Source of the DNA: VRUE01 sp963844395
Lineage (GTDB): Bacteria > Actinomycetota > Thermoleophilia > Solirubrobacterales > 70-9
Reading direction: 5' to 3'
Length of the DNA: 64,000 nucleotides
NCBI GenBank assembly: GCA_963844395.1
Contig: CAWJNX010000001.1
Span: 310,001 to 374,000 of the forward strand
In this document: positions 1-8,115 of the stretch, piece by piece
How the letters are laid out: each line of letters begins with the position of its first letter
How positions within the stretch are numbered: the stretch's first letter is position 1
The notes under the pieces: generated by a model
Told to the model about the DNA's origin: nothing
Seen by the model: only the letters and a program-made list of their open reading frames with translations
The model's database searches: none
Program-made: the position numbers and the translations under genes

Positions 1-1
1 C

Positions 2-208
2 ATCACCCACGTCGTCAACTTCGACGCACCCGGTGACCGCGACGCCTACGTACACCGGATCGGCCGCACCGGCCGGGCCGGCCGTCGCGGCGCCGGGATC
101 AGTTTCGTGCTCGCCGACCAGACCGCCGACATGCGCGACATCGCTCGCGACCTCGGCCTTGTCCGCGAGTTCGATCAGCGCAACAACCGGCAGAAGGCGC
201 TCATATGA
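2..208 (+). CDS. DEAD-box RNA helicase, C-terminal end (partial)
   Basis: The reading frame is open from the window edge and ends in TGA. It contains YVHRIGRTGRAGR, which is helicase motif VI of DEAD-box ATP-dependent RNA helicases (arginine finger region), followed by the usual GISFVL strand and a short basic tail ending QKALI. Only the last 68 residues are present, so the N-terminal RecA domain (DEAD, Walker A) lies outside. The stop overlaps the start of the next gene by ATGA, so the two are probably translationally coupled. Confidence 0.85.
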   Translation: MTHVVNFDAPGDRDAYVHRIGRTGRAGRRGAGISFVLADQTADMRDIARDLGLVREFDQRNNRQKALI

Positions 209-600
209 GCGCGCGGCAGGACACGGCAACCAAGTGGACCTGCGATCGCTGCGGCGTCTCGGTCGGCCGCATGGATGGCGCGCGCGCCGAGCTCCCGGAG
301 AGCTGGGCAAGCTCAGCCGCTGGGCGATTCTGCTTGGCCTGCAGGCGAGAGCGCGCAGGCGAGCAGGCGCTGGAGTCGGCGCCCAGTGAGGCCCGCGACG
401 CCCGCGTGAAACTGCGCCGCGCGGCAATCGTCGAGTTCGAGGTGCGGCGCACGCCCGAGCACGCCGACAACGCAATCGCCAAGGCTTGCGGCTCATCGGC
501 GGCAGTGGTGGCCGAGGCACGGCGGCGGCTCGGCGTGGCACCCGCACTTCCGTCCACCGCGAAAAGGCGCGCTATGGAACGCGGCGCTCGCAGCCGATAA
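205..600 (+). CDS. Hypothetical zinc-ribbon protein
   Basis: A 131-residue protein, family not recognised. Two cysteine pairs (CDRC near residue 13 and CLAC near residue 44) look like a four-cysteine zinc ribbon. The C-terminal half is Ala/Arg rich and predicted helical (AIAKACGSSAAVVAEARRRLG), which could be a helix-turn-helix. It starts inside the helicase stop codon (ATGA), so it is probably cotranscribed with it; a nucleic-acid-binding role is inference only. Confidence 0.55.
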   Translation: MSARQDTATKWTCDRCGVSVGRMDGARAELPESWASSAAGRFCLACRRERAGEQALESAPSEARDARVKLRRAAIVEFEVRRTPEHADNAIAKACGSSAAVVAEARRRLGVAPALPSTAKRRAMERGARSR

Positions 601-621
601 CGAGGAGACGGTGGGGGAATC

Positions 622-1473
622 GTGCAGATAGGGATCGGACTGGCGCTTGCAGCGGCACTGATGACGAACCTCGCCTCGCTGCTCAAGCACCGCGGTTGCC
701 AGCACGCCGAGCCGGTCTGCATCCGCAGCCCGCTCCGCACCGCCCGCAGGCTCGCCACGTCGCGCTGGTTCATGGCCGGTTGGGGCGTGGCGGCGATCGC
801 TTGGCTGATCCACATCGCCGCCCTCTCGATGGCACCGATCTCCCTCGTCCAGGCGGTCCTGGCCGGTGGTGCGGTCTCACTGGCGGTGATGGCGCAGAAG
901 ATCTTCGGCGACCCGGTCGAGCGACGCCAGTGGATCGCCCTCTTCCTCGGCGCCGCCGGGCTGGCCCTGCTGGTCCTCACGGTTCCCAGCTTTCAGGGCA
1001 GCCACTCCAGTTTCTCTCCCGCCGCCATCCTCGGCTTCGAGGGCGGGTTAGCGCTGATCGCCGCCGGCCTCGTCTCGAGCCGCGACTCCGAGCGCCTCGC
1101 TAACCACGGTCACGTCCTCTTCGCCGCGATCGCCGGAATCCTCTTCGCCCTCGCGGGCGTCGCGATCAAGGGCCTCACTGGGGCCAGCGACGTCTCCATC
1201 GCCGTGCTCGCCCCATGGATCGGACTGACGGTTCTTGCTGGCGCGCTGGCGCAGTACGCCGCCGCCGCCGCCCTTCAGCGCGGCGGAGCGATCGAGACCA
1301 TCGGCTTGATGGGCCTAGTCGCAAACGGCGCCCAGATCGCCGGCGGCATCCTCGTCTTCGGCGACCCCTTGGCCGCCAACCCCCTCGGCCTCGCCCTGCA
1401 GGCAACGGCCTTCGCCATGGTCTGCTCCTCGGCGTTGCTGATCCCGTCGCGGCGTGTTGCCGCGACCGCCTGA
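622..1473 (+). CDS. DMT/EamA-like integral membrane protein
   Basis: A 283-residue protein with about nine to ten hydrophobic segments. It starts at a GTG preceded by GAGGAGA about 13 bases upstream. The internal layout (for example MAPISLVQAVLAGGAVSLAV and a second-half QYAAAAALQRGGAIETIGLM) resembles drug/metabolite transporter superfamily proteins that consist of two EamA-type halves. The substrate cannot be read from the sequence. No partner genes are adjacent. Confidence 0.6.
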   Translation: MQIGIGLALAAALMTNLASLLKHRGCQHAEPVCIRSPLRTARRLATSRWFMAGWGVAAIAWLIHIAALSMAPISLVQAVLAGGAVSLAVMAQKIFGDPVERRQWIALFLGAAGLALLVLTVPSFQGSHSSFSPAAILGFEGGLALIAAGLVSSRDSERLANHGHVLFAAIAGILFALAGVAIKGLTGASDVSIAVLAPWIGLTVLAGALAQYAAAAALQRGGAIETIGLMGLVANGAQIAGGILVFGDPLAANPLGLALQATAFAMVCSSALLIPSRRVAATA

Positions 1474-1592
1474 CAGCTCCCTCGCGCCAGGCGAGACGGT
1501 GATTTTTCTGGAAGACCTGCTGTAGTTCCGCGTCAACCAAGCGGGGAACGATCGGCGAGCCTTTGGAAGTTCGTCAGGAGAGGGGTTCACAG

Positions 1593-1976
1593 ATGACGCA
1601 CCTACCGAAGCTCATGGTTCTGTCAGCGCTGCTCGCCACCTTTGCGTTTGCCGGCACCGCCAACGCTCACCGGCTGGAGCTGCCGCGAGCCGCGAAAGCC
1701 AACAAGACCTTCGCCAAAGCCGTTTGCCGGGCCACCGATGACCCTGAGGTGGTTTGTATGAAAGCGACGAGCGGCCCCTGCAACCGGCTATCCGATCACC
1801 GGGCACGCTGCACGATCGACCTCACGCTCGAATCGAAGGAAAACGGATCGCAGGCTCGCTGCCGAGGTCTGGTCGAGTGGTACGTCAAACACAAAAGCCC
1901 AGCGCTGCGTCTCAACTTCCTGGGCTTCAGGCCCTGCCAACAGGTGAAGCCTCCGGATCCAGAACCGCTTCCGTAG
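1593..1976 (+). CDS. Small secreted cysteine-containing protein
   Basis: I chose ATG 1593 (MTHLPKLMV) because it follows AGGAGAGG and begins a clean signal peptide (basic start, LSALLATFAFAGTANA, likely cleavage after NAHR region). An upstream in-frame start would add ten residues before the signal. The mature protein of about 100 residues has about six cysteines, suggesting disulfides outside the membrane. No domain recognised. Confidence 0.55.
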   Translation: MTHLPKLMVLSALLATFAFAGTANAHRLELPRAAKANKTFAKAVCRATDDPEVVCMKATSGPCNRLSDHRARCTIDLTLESKENGSQARCRGLVEWYVKHKSPALRLNFLGFRPCQQVKPPDPEPLP

Positions 1977-1980
1977 CGGG

Positions 1981-2715
1981 CTAACCCAGCGTCACGCTGA
2001 CGCTCTTTCCCGGCGCCAGCACCACGCCAGGCTTGCGGCCCTGCCTGACGACCTTGCCGGTCTGGGCGGTGGCACCGTGGAGCTTCCTCACTTTGCCGGC
2101 CCGGCAGCCGGCTTTCCTGAGCCGCCTCTTCGACCCCCGCAGCGTCCTGCCCTTTAGCTTCGGAACTAGACAGACAGGCTCTCGTTGGTCAGTGACTTCT
2201 AGCGCTTCCCGTTCTTCTCTGGCGATCCGTTCGCGTTCTTCCTGAAGTTCCTGATCGTCTTTGGGGCCGGCGATGACTTCGGTCTGAACCCCGCCTTCCC
2301 ACCCCTCCCCGGCGATCACCGGATATATGAACGGAGCGCCAGCCTCGACTGGATTCCCAGCGCGGTGATGAACCCTGAGGGCAAGGATGTTGCCGTCGGA
2401 GACGCTGATGCTGGTGGGGACATTGGAGCCAACCGCGTCATGCGCGGCTTCCGCGGTGATGCTGAATACCGGGTGATGCCCTTCCGTGTAATAGACCTGC
2501 GCATGCTGGTCATCAACCAACTCGAGTTCTTGGTCCTCGGCCAGACTCACTTCCCACGAATATTCCTCTGGATCTGACGGCCCCTGTATTGCCGGGAACG
2601 ACATGCCGTTGTAAACCGGAAGCACGGCGGAGTCCGCTGACACGGATGCGGGGCCGGTGGCAATGGTGCCCAACAGGACGAAGATGACGAAGATCCGGAT
2701 ATTGCTCCTCGTCAT
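1981..2715 (-). CDS. Secreted protein with C-terminal PASTA-like domain
   Basis: Start taken at CAT 2713-2715 (MTRSNIRIF), which has AGGAG upstream and gives a signal peptide (IFVIFVLLGTIATGPASVSA). A central beta-rich region has no recognised family, then a charged helix rich in Glu/Arg. The last 60 residues (CLVPKLKGRTLRGSKRRL... VLAPGKSVSVTLG) match the PASTA pattern, VPxLxGxTLxxAxxxLxxAG followed by GxVxxQxPxPGxxV. PASTA domains usually bind peptidoglycan or act as spacers. It is convergent with the preceding gene, four bases apart. Confidence 0.6.
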   Translation of the reverse strand: MTRSNIRIFVIFVLLGTIATGPASVSADSAVLPVYNGMSFPAIQGPSDPEEYSWEVSLAEDQELELVDDQHAQVYYTEGHHPVFSITAEAAHDAVGSNVPTSISVSDGNILALRVHHRAGNPVEAGAPFIYPVIAGEGWEGGVQTEVIAGPKDDQELQEERERIAREEREALEVTDQREPVCLVPKLKGRTLRGSKRRLRKAGCRAGKVRKLHGATAQTGKVVRQGRKPGVVLAPGKSVSVTLG

Positions 2716-2847
2716 CGAACCCCTGCTCCTCGGTCGCCACCCAGGTCTCGTCAACTTACAGTCATCCGGCTTGCGCCGGGAATGAACCCATCTCAAGCTT
2801 TTGCCCCGCCTAGTAGACAACTCGTACCGCAAGAATACCGGTTTAGT

Positions 2848-4251
2848 CTATGAGCTAGGCGGGATGTTCTGGTTCAGATGGAAGAGGTTGTCGGGGTCAT
2901 AGCGGCGCTTCAGCGCCTTCAGCCGGTCGTACTTCTGCGGCCCGTATGCCTCGCGGACCCGCTCCTCGCCCTCGTTCATGAGGAAGTTCACGTAGACGCC
3001 GCTCGTGTGGTGGGGCTCGAGGGCCGACCAGAAGTCGCGCACCCACTCGCGCTCCTCGTCGAAGCCGTCGCGACCAGCGGTCGCCGCGGTGATGTTGAAG
3101 GTGTGGCCGGCCCCGCGGCCGTTGAACGCCGTCTCTTCCTCTCCCACCCGCGAGATCGCCCCGCCCATCTGCCAGATCGGAAACGCCGTCAGCGGCGAGC
3201 GGATGCGCATTCGCGTGCTCAACCGTGATGTCGATCACCTCATCGGTGAGCTCCGCCACGTCGCAGGCGCGCATGTAGTACCACTGGCCGTGCGGAAAGG
3301 AGGGATCGAACATCGATTGGTGCTCGAGGAAGGGCTTCGGTTCGCACAGATCGAGCACCGGCGATCCGAATGCCTTCAGCGGCGCGACCACCTCTTCCCC
3401 CGCCTCCACCGATCCGGCGTAGCAGCAGACGACGGCGACGACCGGCTTGCCGTGAAGCTCGGGCGGGATGAACGGAAGCGGCGGCGCCTTGCGATGGATC
3501 ACGATCGTCATCAGGTCGTCCGGCGCCTGCGGCGATCCAATCCCTGTAGAAGCGCAGCACGTTCGGCGACTCCTCGATCGGCCAGAACACCGGCCCGGCG
3601 ACCACGCTGGGGCCGAGCGGGTTGAGGCGGAACTCGAACTGGGTTACAACGCCAAAGTTGCCGCCGCCGCCGCGGACGCCCCAGAAGAGGTCGGCGTTCT
3701 CAGTCTCGCTCGCCTTCACCAGCTCGCCCTCGGCGGTGATCAAGTCGACCGACAGCAGCTGGTCGACCGTCAGCCCGTACTTGCGCTGAAGCCAGCCTAT
3801 GCCGCCGCCAAGGGTGAGCCCGGCGAGTCCCGTGTGAGTGACGATCCCGGCCGGAACCGCAAGTCCGAACGCCTGCGTCTCCCGATCGAGCTCGCCGAGG
3901 AGCACGCCACCCTCAGCTCGCGCCGTGCGCGCCTCGGGGTCGACGCTCGATGCCCTTCATCGGTCCCAGATCGACAACGACGCCCTCGTCGCAAACCGAC
4001 TGGCCGGGGAAGCTGTGGCCGCCGCCCCTGACGGCGAGCGGGAGGCCGGTTCGCCGCGCGAATGTGACGGCCGCGCTCACATCGGAAGCACGGGCGCAGC
4101 GAGCGATCAGGGCGGGACGCCGATCGATGGAGCCGTTCCAGACCGCCCGGTACTGGTCATATGCAGCGTGACCCGGCCGCACTAGTTCCCCGGTGAAGGA
4201 GGCCTCCAGATCGCGCAGCGCAACTGGGTCGAGCTTGACCGAGTCGTTCAT
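2848..4251 (-). pseudogene. FAD-binding BBE-type oxidoreductase, frameshifted
   Basis: Start at CAT 4249-4251 (MNDSVKL) behind a strong GAGGAGGC site. Read across frames it is a full-length berberine-bridge-type flavoenzyme. The N-terminal PCMH FAD fold carries RGGGHSFPG, whose His normally binds FAD covalently; then come GGGIGWLQRKYG and WGVRGGGGNFGVVTQFEF; the C-terminal BBE segment is YDPDNLFHLNQNI. At least three frame changes (about 3.22, 3.51 and 3.92 kb) split it. All landmarks are intact, so it may be a functional gene with sequence errors rather than a true pseudogene. Substrate unknown. Confidence 0.75.
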
Positions 4252-4258
4252 CGCCTCC

Positions 4259-4904
4259 TCACAGCGGTCCATTCGAGCAGTGATCGGTCACGTACCCCGG
4301 AGCGCAGACGGTCCGGCCGCGCCATCTCTCGTTGAACTCCGCTACGAACTCATCGAAAGCCTTTTGCTCGTCGGACTCGCTCCCGGCTCCTTCCGCGATC
4401 GTCTCTTGTATCCGCGCGGCGAGCAGCTGCAGCTTAACCCGCTCGTACACATCGCGCCGCGTGTAGCGCATTTCCCTCAGGAACTTGCGGTAGTCGGCCT
4501 CGTTCTCGAAGTTCTGCTTCTTGATACGGGCGAGCTCGTGCAAGACCCGGCTGCGAGTGACGAGGATGTTCATTTCCGCGGCCTGGCCCTTGATCCAGAC
4601 GAATTCGAGCAAGGTGTCGCGGCAGCGTGCCTGAGCCGCTCGTATCCACGCCCCCCAGGTTTCGGCGCTGCATGACGGCCTTTTGCGCCGTATTCAACAC
4701 CAAGGCATGCCGAAACTCCGCACTGATGATCGTTCCAGCCCTCTGAGGCACGTCAGAGATGCGGGCGACCGTGTTAGGCGCCAATTCCTCCGAGGAGGGC
4801 ATCGCCGCCGAGCCAGTTGCGCTCCAACCCGACCCTGCGAGAACGACGACGGGCAGAGCGAAACACAGAACCCTTCCGATCCGTGCCCGTGAACTCCGAC
4901 CCAT
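4259..4904 (-). CDS. SurA/PrsA-like secreted foldase domain protein (one frameshift)
   Basis: The N-terminus has a signal peptide (RVLCFALPVVVLAGSGWSATGSA). The following helical region (IISAEFRHALVLNTAQKAV, then ILVTRSRVLHELARIKKQNF, FRKFL-like segment and YERVKLQLLAARIQ) matches the helical chaperone part of SurA/PrsA-type peptidyl-prolyl isomerases. No parvulin catalytic domain is visible, so it may be chaperone-only or truncated. The frame changes near 4.66 kb beside a run of six C (4652-4657). It ends eight bases upstream of the flavin oxidase start on the same strand. Confidence 0.6.
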
Positions 4905-4996
4905 CAGCTCAGCCTAAACCAACAAGAACAGTGGGCATTTCTGAGTTGACCAAGAGGGCGGTCAATCGTGGCAGTGGGGGTACTGCCGCGGCGTTG

Positions 4997-6940
4997 CTAA
5001 CGCCTTGGGCCACGCCGGCAGGAGTGGCTCTTTCCAGGACTGGGGCCCCAACGAGCCTTGTTGATCCGCGTTCGTGGGGGCGCGGCTCGACGATGTGGAC
5101 GTCGGCGGAGGCAAGGGTGTCCCCCAACGTGCGGATGAGCGGGTCCCCCACCTTGCCCCGGATCGTCCTCGGCACAAGTGACCGTGACGGCGACCTTGGC
5201 CGAGGAGCCGCCGGGCGCCAAGGTGTACTCGAAATCGTCCGTTTCGGTGCCTGGTGGGTCGTTGCAGTAGTCCGGGTTGGGCCGGTAGGAGAGGCCGGCG
5301 CCTTCCCCGGCGATCTCAACCGTTCCATGGACGGGCTGGATCACCGAGCCGATAGACATTGGCCCGCCGTCGAAGTTCGTGTCATTTGCGAAGACGTCGA
5401 TTGCGGTGGGCGCGACATTCTCCGTCAACGTCACCTCGTCGTCAGTCGCGGTCGGCGGATTATCGATCGGAGCCGGGGCGTGTTCCGCATCGAGTGCCCA
5501 GAGGGCGTCGGAGCCGTGCACTCCGTCATTGGCAATGAAAAAGAGAGTGTCGCCCACGGGAGTGAAGCTGTGAGGAAATGGATACGACGCACTGCCGGGG
5601 TAGATCTCACCTGCCATCTCGGTCCCGGTTTCGGTTCCGTCTGACCGCCACAGCTCCCCTCCATGCGCATCGTATGCCATGAAGAAAACTGTGCTGCCGA
5701 TGTTGGCGAACGATTCCCCGGCACCCGGTATGCCCGGGTAGATACTTTTGACCAGCACCGTTCCCGTGGTGGTGCCATCGGAACGCCAGAGCTCACCCTG
5801 GTAAGGAGAAGTAGTAGACGCCGCCAAGAAAAGGGTCTCGCCGATGCCCGTGAGCGAACTCGCAGTCAACCAGCCAGGCGCCTTGACCAACTGCGTCCCC
5901 GCTTCCGTGCCGTCGGAGCGCCACAACTCGAAAACACTCGCGGCTTCGTAGCCGACGCGGAACATGATGGTTTCGCCGACCTTGGTCAGTTCCGCCGCAC
6001 CACTACGTTCGGGTCCAGGCGCGATGTCCTCGACCATCTCAGTGCCGACCTCGGTGCCATCTGATCGCCACAGCTCGTAACCATGTTCACCTTCTTCGGC
6101 GACGAAGAAGAGTAGGTCGTTGGCAACCGTGAGATCCGAGGGACCGGAACCTGCCCCACCCGGATATTGGCTTGATTCTCCGGGATAGATGTCCTCGACC
6201 ATCTCGGTACCGGCTGAGGTGCCATCGGTACGCCAGAGCTCGCGGCCATGCTCAAACTCTCTGGCACTGAAGAAGACTGATCCATCGAAGGCGACGAACT
6301 GGGCCGGATGTGAGCTCGAATCCCCGGGCCAGATGTCACTGACCATCTTCGTGCCTGCCGCGGTGCCGTCGGAGAGCCATAGCTCCTTGCCGTGCACTCC
6401 GTCATTCGCAGTGAAGAAGAGGGTGCCGTTGATATTAGTGAGCCACTCGGGCCCATTGATCACAAAAGGGTCAGGTTCGTTGCCTGGGTAGATCTCCTTC
6501 ACCATCTCGGTTCCGGCCGCGGTGCCGTCGGAGCGCCAGAGCTCTCTGCCGTGCACCCCGTCATTCGCTACGAAGAAGACGGTGCCGTTGATGTTAGTGA
6601 GCCAGATCGGTCCAAGGGGCGCTTCAGTAAATTCCGACCCAAATCCTGGCCAGACATCGCTGATCATCGACGTTCCCGCGGCGGTGCCGTCTGAACACCA
6701 CAGCTCCATGCCATGGACACCATCTTCGCCGGAAAAGCAAACGTTCTCACCCACCGCCGTAAGGTTTCTCGTGGAACCGTATGCCGTATTTTCAGTCGGA
6801 TTGACATCAGCGACGAGGTAAGGCCCCTCCGCCTGAGCTACACCCGGTGCCGCAATGAGCGCTCCGGCAGTTGCCAGTAGCGCCACAAGACCGAAGCCAA
6901 ACGACTTCAGATAGCGGCCGCGCTTAGGTTGGCTAATCAA
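4997..6940 (-). CDS. Secreted ELWxxDGT-repeat protein with cadherin-like domain
   Basis: A signal peptide (FGFGLVALLATAGALIAAPGVAQA) is followed by eight tandem units of the type ELWRSDGTxxGTxMVxDIxPG, each about 45-55 residues apart, plus a ninth degenerate one (ALWALDAEHAP). These are ELWxxDGT repeats, which probably form a beta-propeller-like surface domain. After about residue 480 comes a Big_9/cadherin-like module (PPTATDDEVTLTENVAPTAIDV ... DDFEYTLAPGG). The last about 60 residues turn Arg/Pro/His rich and read like a wrong frame, so a frameshift near 5.17 kb may hide the real C-terminus. Role probably extracellular; ligand unknown. Confidence 0.75.
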   Translation of the reverse strand: MISQPKRGRYLKSFGFGLVALLATAGALIAAPGVAQAEGPYLVADVNPTENTAYGSTRNLTAVGENVCFSGEDGVHGMELWCSDGTAAGTSMISDVWPGFGSEFTEAPLGPIWLTNINGTVFFVANDGVHGRELWRSDGTAAGTEMVKEIYPGNEPDPFVINGPEWLTNINGTLFFTANDGVHGKELWLSDGTAAGTKMVSDIWPGDSSSHPAQFVAFDGSVFFSAREFEHGRELWRTDGTSAGTEMVEDIYPGESSQYPGGAGSGPSDLTVANDLLFFVAEEGEHGYELWRSDGTEVGTEMVEDIAPGPERSGAAELTKVGETIMFRVGYEAASVFELWRSDGTEAGTQLVKAPGWLTASSLTGIGETLFLAASTTSPYQGELWRSDGTTTGTVLVKSIYPGIPGAGESFANIGSTVFFMAYDAHGGELWRSDGTETGTEMAGEIYPGSASYPFPHSFTPVGDTLFFIANDGVHGSDALWALDAEHAPAPIDNPPTATDDEVTLTENVAPTAIDVFANDTNFDGGPMSIGSVIQPVHGTVEIAGEGAGLSYRPNPDYCNDPPGTETDDFEYTLAPGGSSAKVAVTVTCAEDDPGQGGGPAHPHVGGHPCLRRRPHRRAAPPRTRINKARWGPSPGKSHSCRRGPRR

Positions 6941-7368
6941 AGTTATCGGTCTCTAATAGTTAACCCCATAGTTTTCGTAGCATACTTGAAGTTAACCCGA
7001 CTAGCTGGCCCAGTCGCAGCGCCCCCGACTTGCAACAAGTTTCGGATCAGCGGCGTGGAAACTCCCTCCTACGAGGAAGCTGGCGATGCTCAAGGGGTTT
7101 CAAGGACTTCGTGTTGCGGCGCCGCCTGCTCGCGATACAGCACGCCTCCCGCTGAGAGAAAGCTGGGATCAGCGGAGAAATGACCGCGTAAACTGGGCTC
7201 GGCAAATGTCGATTGCGACTGTCGGAAGCGACGCGAGCTCGAAACACTCATCCTGCGATACACCAATGAGCAGACGCAACGTGAACGACTCCGCAAGCTT
7301 TTTCGGCGAGGTGAAGGCGCTGTTCCCAAATCCAAGGGCTGGCTCGACGAGCTCTTGCATCCGTTGAG
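6941..7368. other. Gene-poor degraded stretch
   Basis: No convincing gene over 428 bases. A short frame on the plus strand near 7230-7368 reads like a piece of protein (RRELETLILRYTNEQTQRER ... SKGWLDELLHP) that runs toward the VapC remnant downstream, and may be the residue of an upstream partner gene. GC is lower than in surrounding genes. I see no tRNA, terminator or promoter that I would defend. Confidence 0.4.
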
Positions 7369-7700
7369 ATGGTCGAGGGCACAGCGAAGGTTGTGAGCAC
7401 CGTCAACCTTTCCGAGGTCTCGGCCAAGCTCGCCGAGCAAAGGCAGCCGGCAGTCGTAGCGGTCGGGGCAATCCATGAGGCCGGCGAAGGTGCCCTGCGA
7501 ATCGAGCTGTTCACCGAGGAGGATGCCGCTGAGGCGGCGAATCTTCGTCCGCGCTCAAAGACTCAAGGCTGTCTTTCGGCGACCGCGCCTGTCTGGCTCT
7601 CGCCGCTCGGTTTGAGGTGCCAGCCGTGACCGCTGATCGGAGCTGGCGGAACCTGCTCGAAGTGGGTGTCGTGGCGAAGTGGGTGTCGTGGTCAAGCTGA
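7369..7700 (+). pseudogene. VapC-type PIN-domain toxin remnant
   Basis: The frame from ATG 7369 carries STVNLSEVSAKLAEQ and then FTEEDAAEAANLR. After a one-base frame change near 7570 it continues LSFGDRACLALAARF, EVPAVTADRSW. These are the second half of a PIN ribonuclease domain: the GDRACLALA and TADRSW segments hold the third and fourth acidic residues. The N-terminal strand with the first catalytic Asp (normally MxxLDASAL) is missing and the tail is altered by a tandem repeat, so this is a decayed VapC gene. No intact VapB antitoxin is visible. Confidence 0.7.
7658..7691 (+). repeat. 17-bp perfect tandem duplication
   Basis: CGAAGTGGGTGTCGTGG occurs twice head to tail at 7658-7674 and 7675-7691, inside the 3' end of the VapC remnant. 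A 17-base unit shifts the frame, consistent with slippage in a gene no longer under selection. Confidence 0.9.
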
Positions 7701-7801
7701 TCCGCTTGCGCGGAGTTTCGAAACCAGACCTGGCCACTTCCCTTGCCACCCTGCACAAAAAAGCCGCCTCTCGGGCGGCGCGTTTGGCTCTGTATCTGAG
7801 A

Positions 7802-7874
7802 TACCGCTACGGGGATTCGAACCCCGGTTTCCGGACTGAGAATCCGGCGTCCTAGTCCCCTAGACGATAGCGGC
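7802..7874 (-). tRNA. tRNA-Glu (CTC)
   Basis: The reverse complement starts GCCGCTATCGTCTAG and folds as a 73-base cloverleaf: acceptor GCCGCTA with TAGCGGT, anticodon stem CCGGA/TCCGG around loop TTCTCAG, T-arm GGTTCGAATCC, discriminator A. The anticodon is CTC. It is transcribed away from the neighbouring tRNA-Leu, with the GAAC-N4-GTTC palindrome in the shared upstream region. Confidence 0.9.
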
Positions 7875-7948
7875 GCGTGGGCGGCATTCTAGCGAGACCG
7901 TCAGCCCGGTGGTCGCTGCGATTCCGTCCGGAATCGGCCGTAGCCTCA

Positions 7949-7962
7949 CGAACATATGTTCG
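7949..7962. promoter_or_regulatory. LexA (SOS/Cheo-type) box
   Basis: CGAACATATGTTCG is a perfect 14-base palindrome and equals the classic Gram-positive LexA/DinR operator (CGAAC-N4-GTTCG). It sits between two divergent tRNA genes, 74 bases upstream of tRNA-Glu and 54 bases upstream of tRNA-Leu(CAG), whose 3' neighbour is a LAGLIDADG gene. By established knowledge such sites repress transcription until DNA damage; binding here is inferred. Confidence 0.75.
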
Positions 7963-7975
7963 ACTTAGGACCGCA

Positions 7976-8005
7976 TTGGTTTTGGGGGCGATCAACCGGT
8001 AAATT
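7976..8005 (+). promoter_or_regulatory. Possible promoter of tRNA-Leu(CAG)
   Basis: TTGGTT (7976-7981) and TAAATT (8000-8005) are separated by 18 bases and end 11 bases before the tRNA 5' end, the right place for a sigma-70-type promoter. An inverted repeat TCAACC/GGTTGA (7992-7997, 8006-8011) overlaps the -10 region. The match to consensus is weak. Confidence 0.25.
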
Positions 8006-8016
8006 GGTTGACCCGC

Positions 8017-8100
8017 GCGGCTGTGGCGGAACTGGCAGACGCGATACGTTCAGGTCGTATTGCTCGAAAGAGCGTGGAGGTTCGAATCCTCTCAGCCGCA
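8017..8100 (+). tRNA. tRNA-Leu (CAG)
   Basis: An 84-base class II tRNA: acceptor GCGGCTG with CAGCCGC, anticodon stem ATACG/CGTAT around TTCAGGT (anticodon CAG), a long variable arm TGCTCGAAAGAGCG, T-arm GGTTCGAATCC, discriminator A. CCA is not encoded. A LAGLIDADG gene begins 15 bases after the 3' end on the same strand, so a shared precursor transcript is possible. Confidence 0.93.
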
Positions 8101-8115
8101 TAGCGAAGGCGCCCC

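Noticed and set aside
7819..7830. GAACCCCGGTTT inside tRNA-Glu as a fourth LexA-type box
   Set aside because: It is the T-arm of the tRNA, and its second half is GTTT rather than GTTC.
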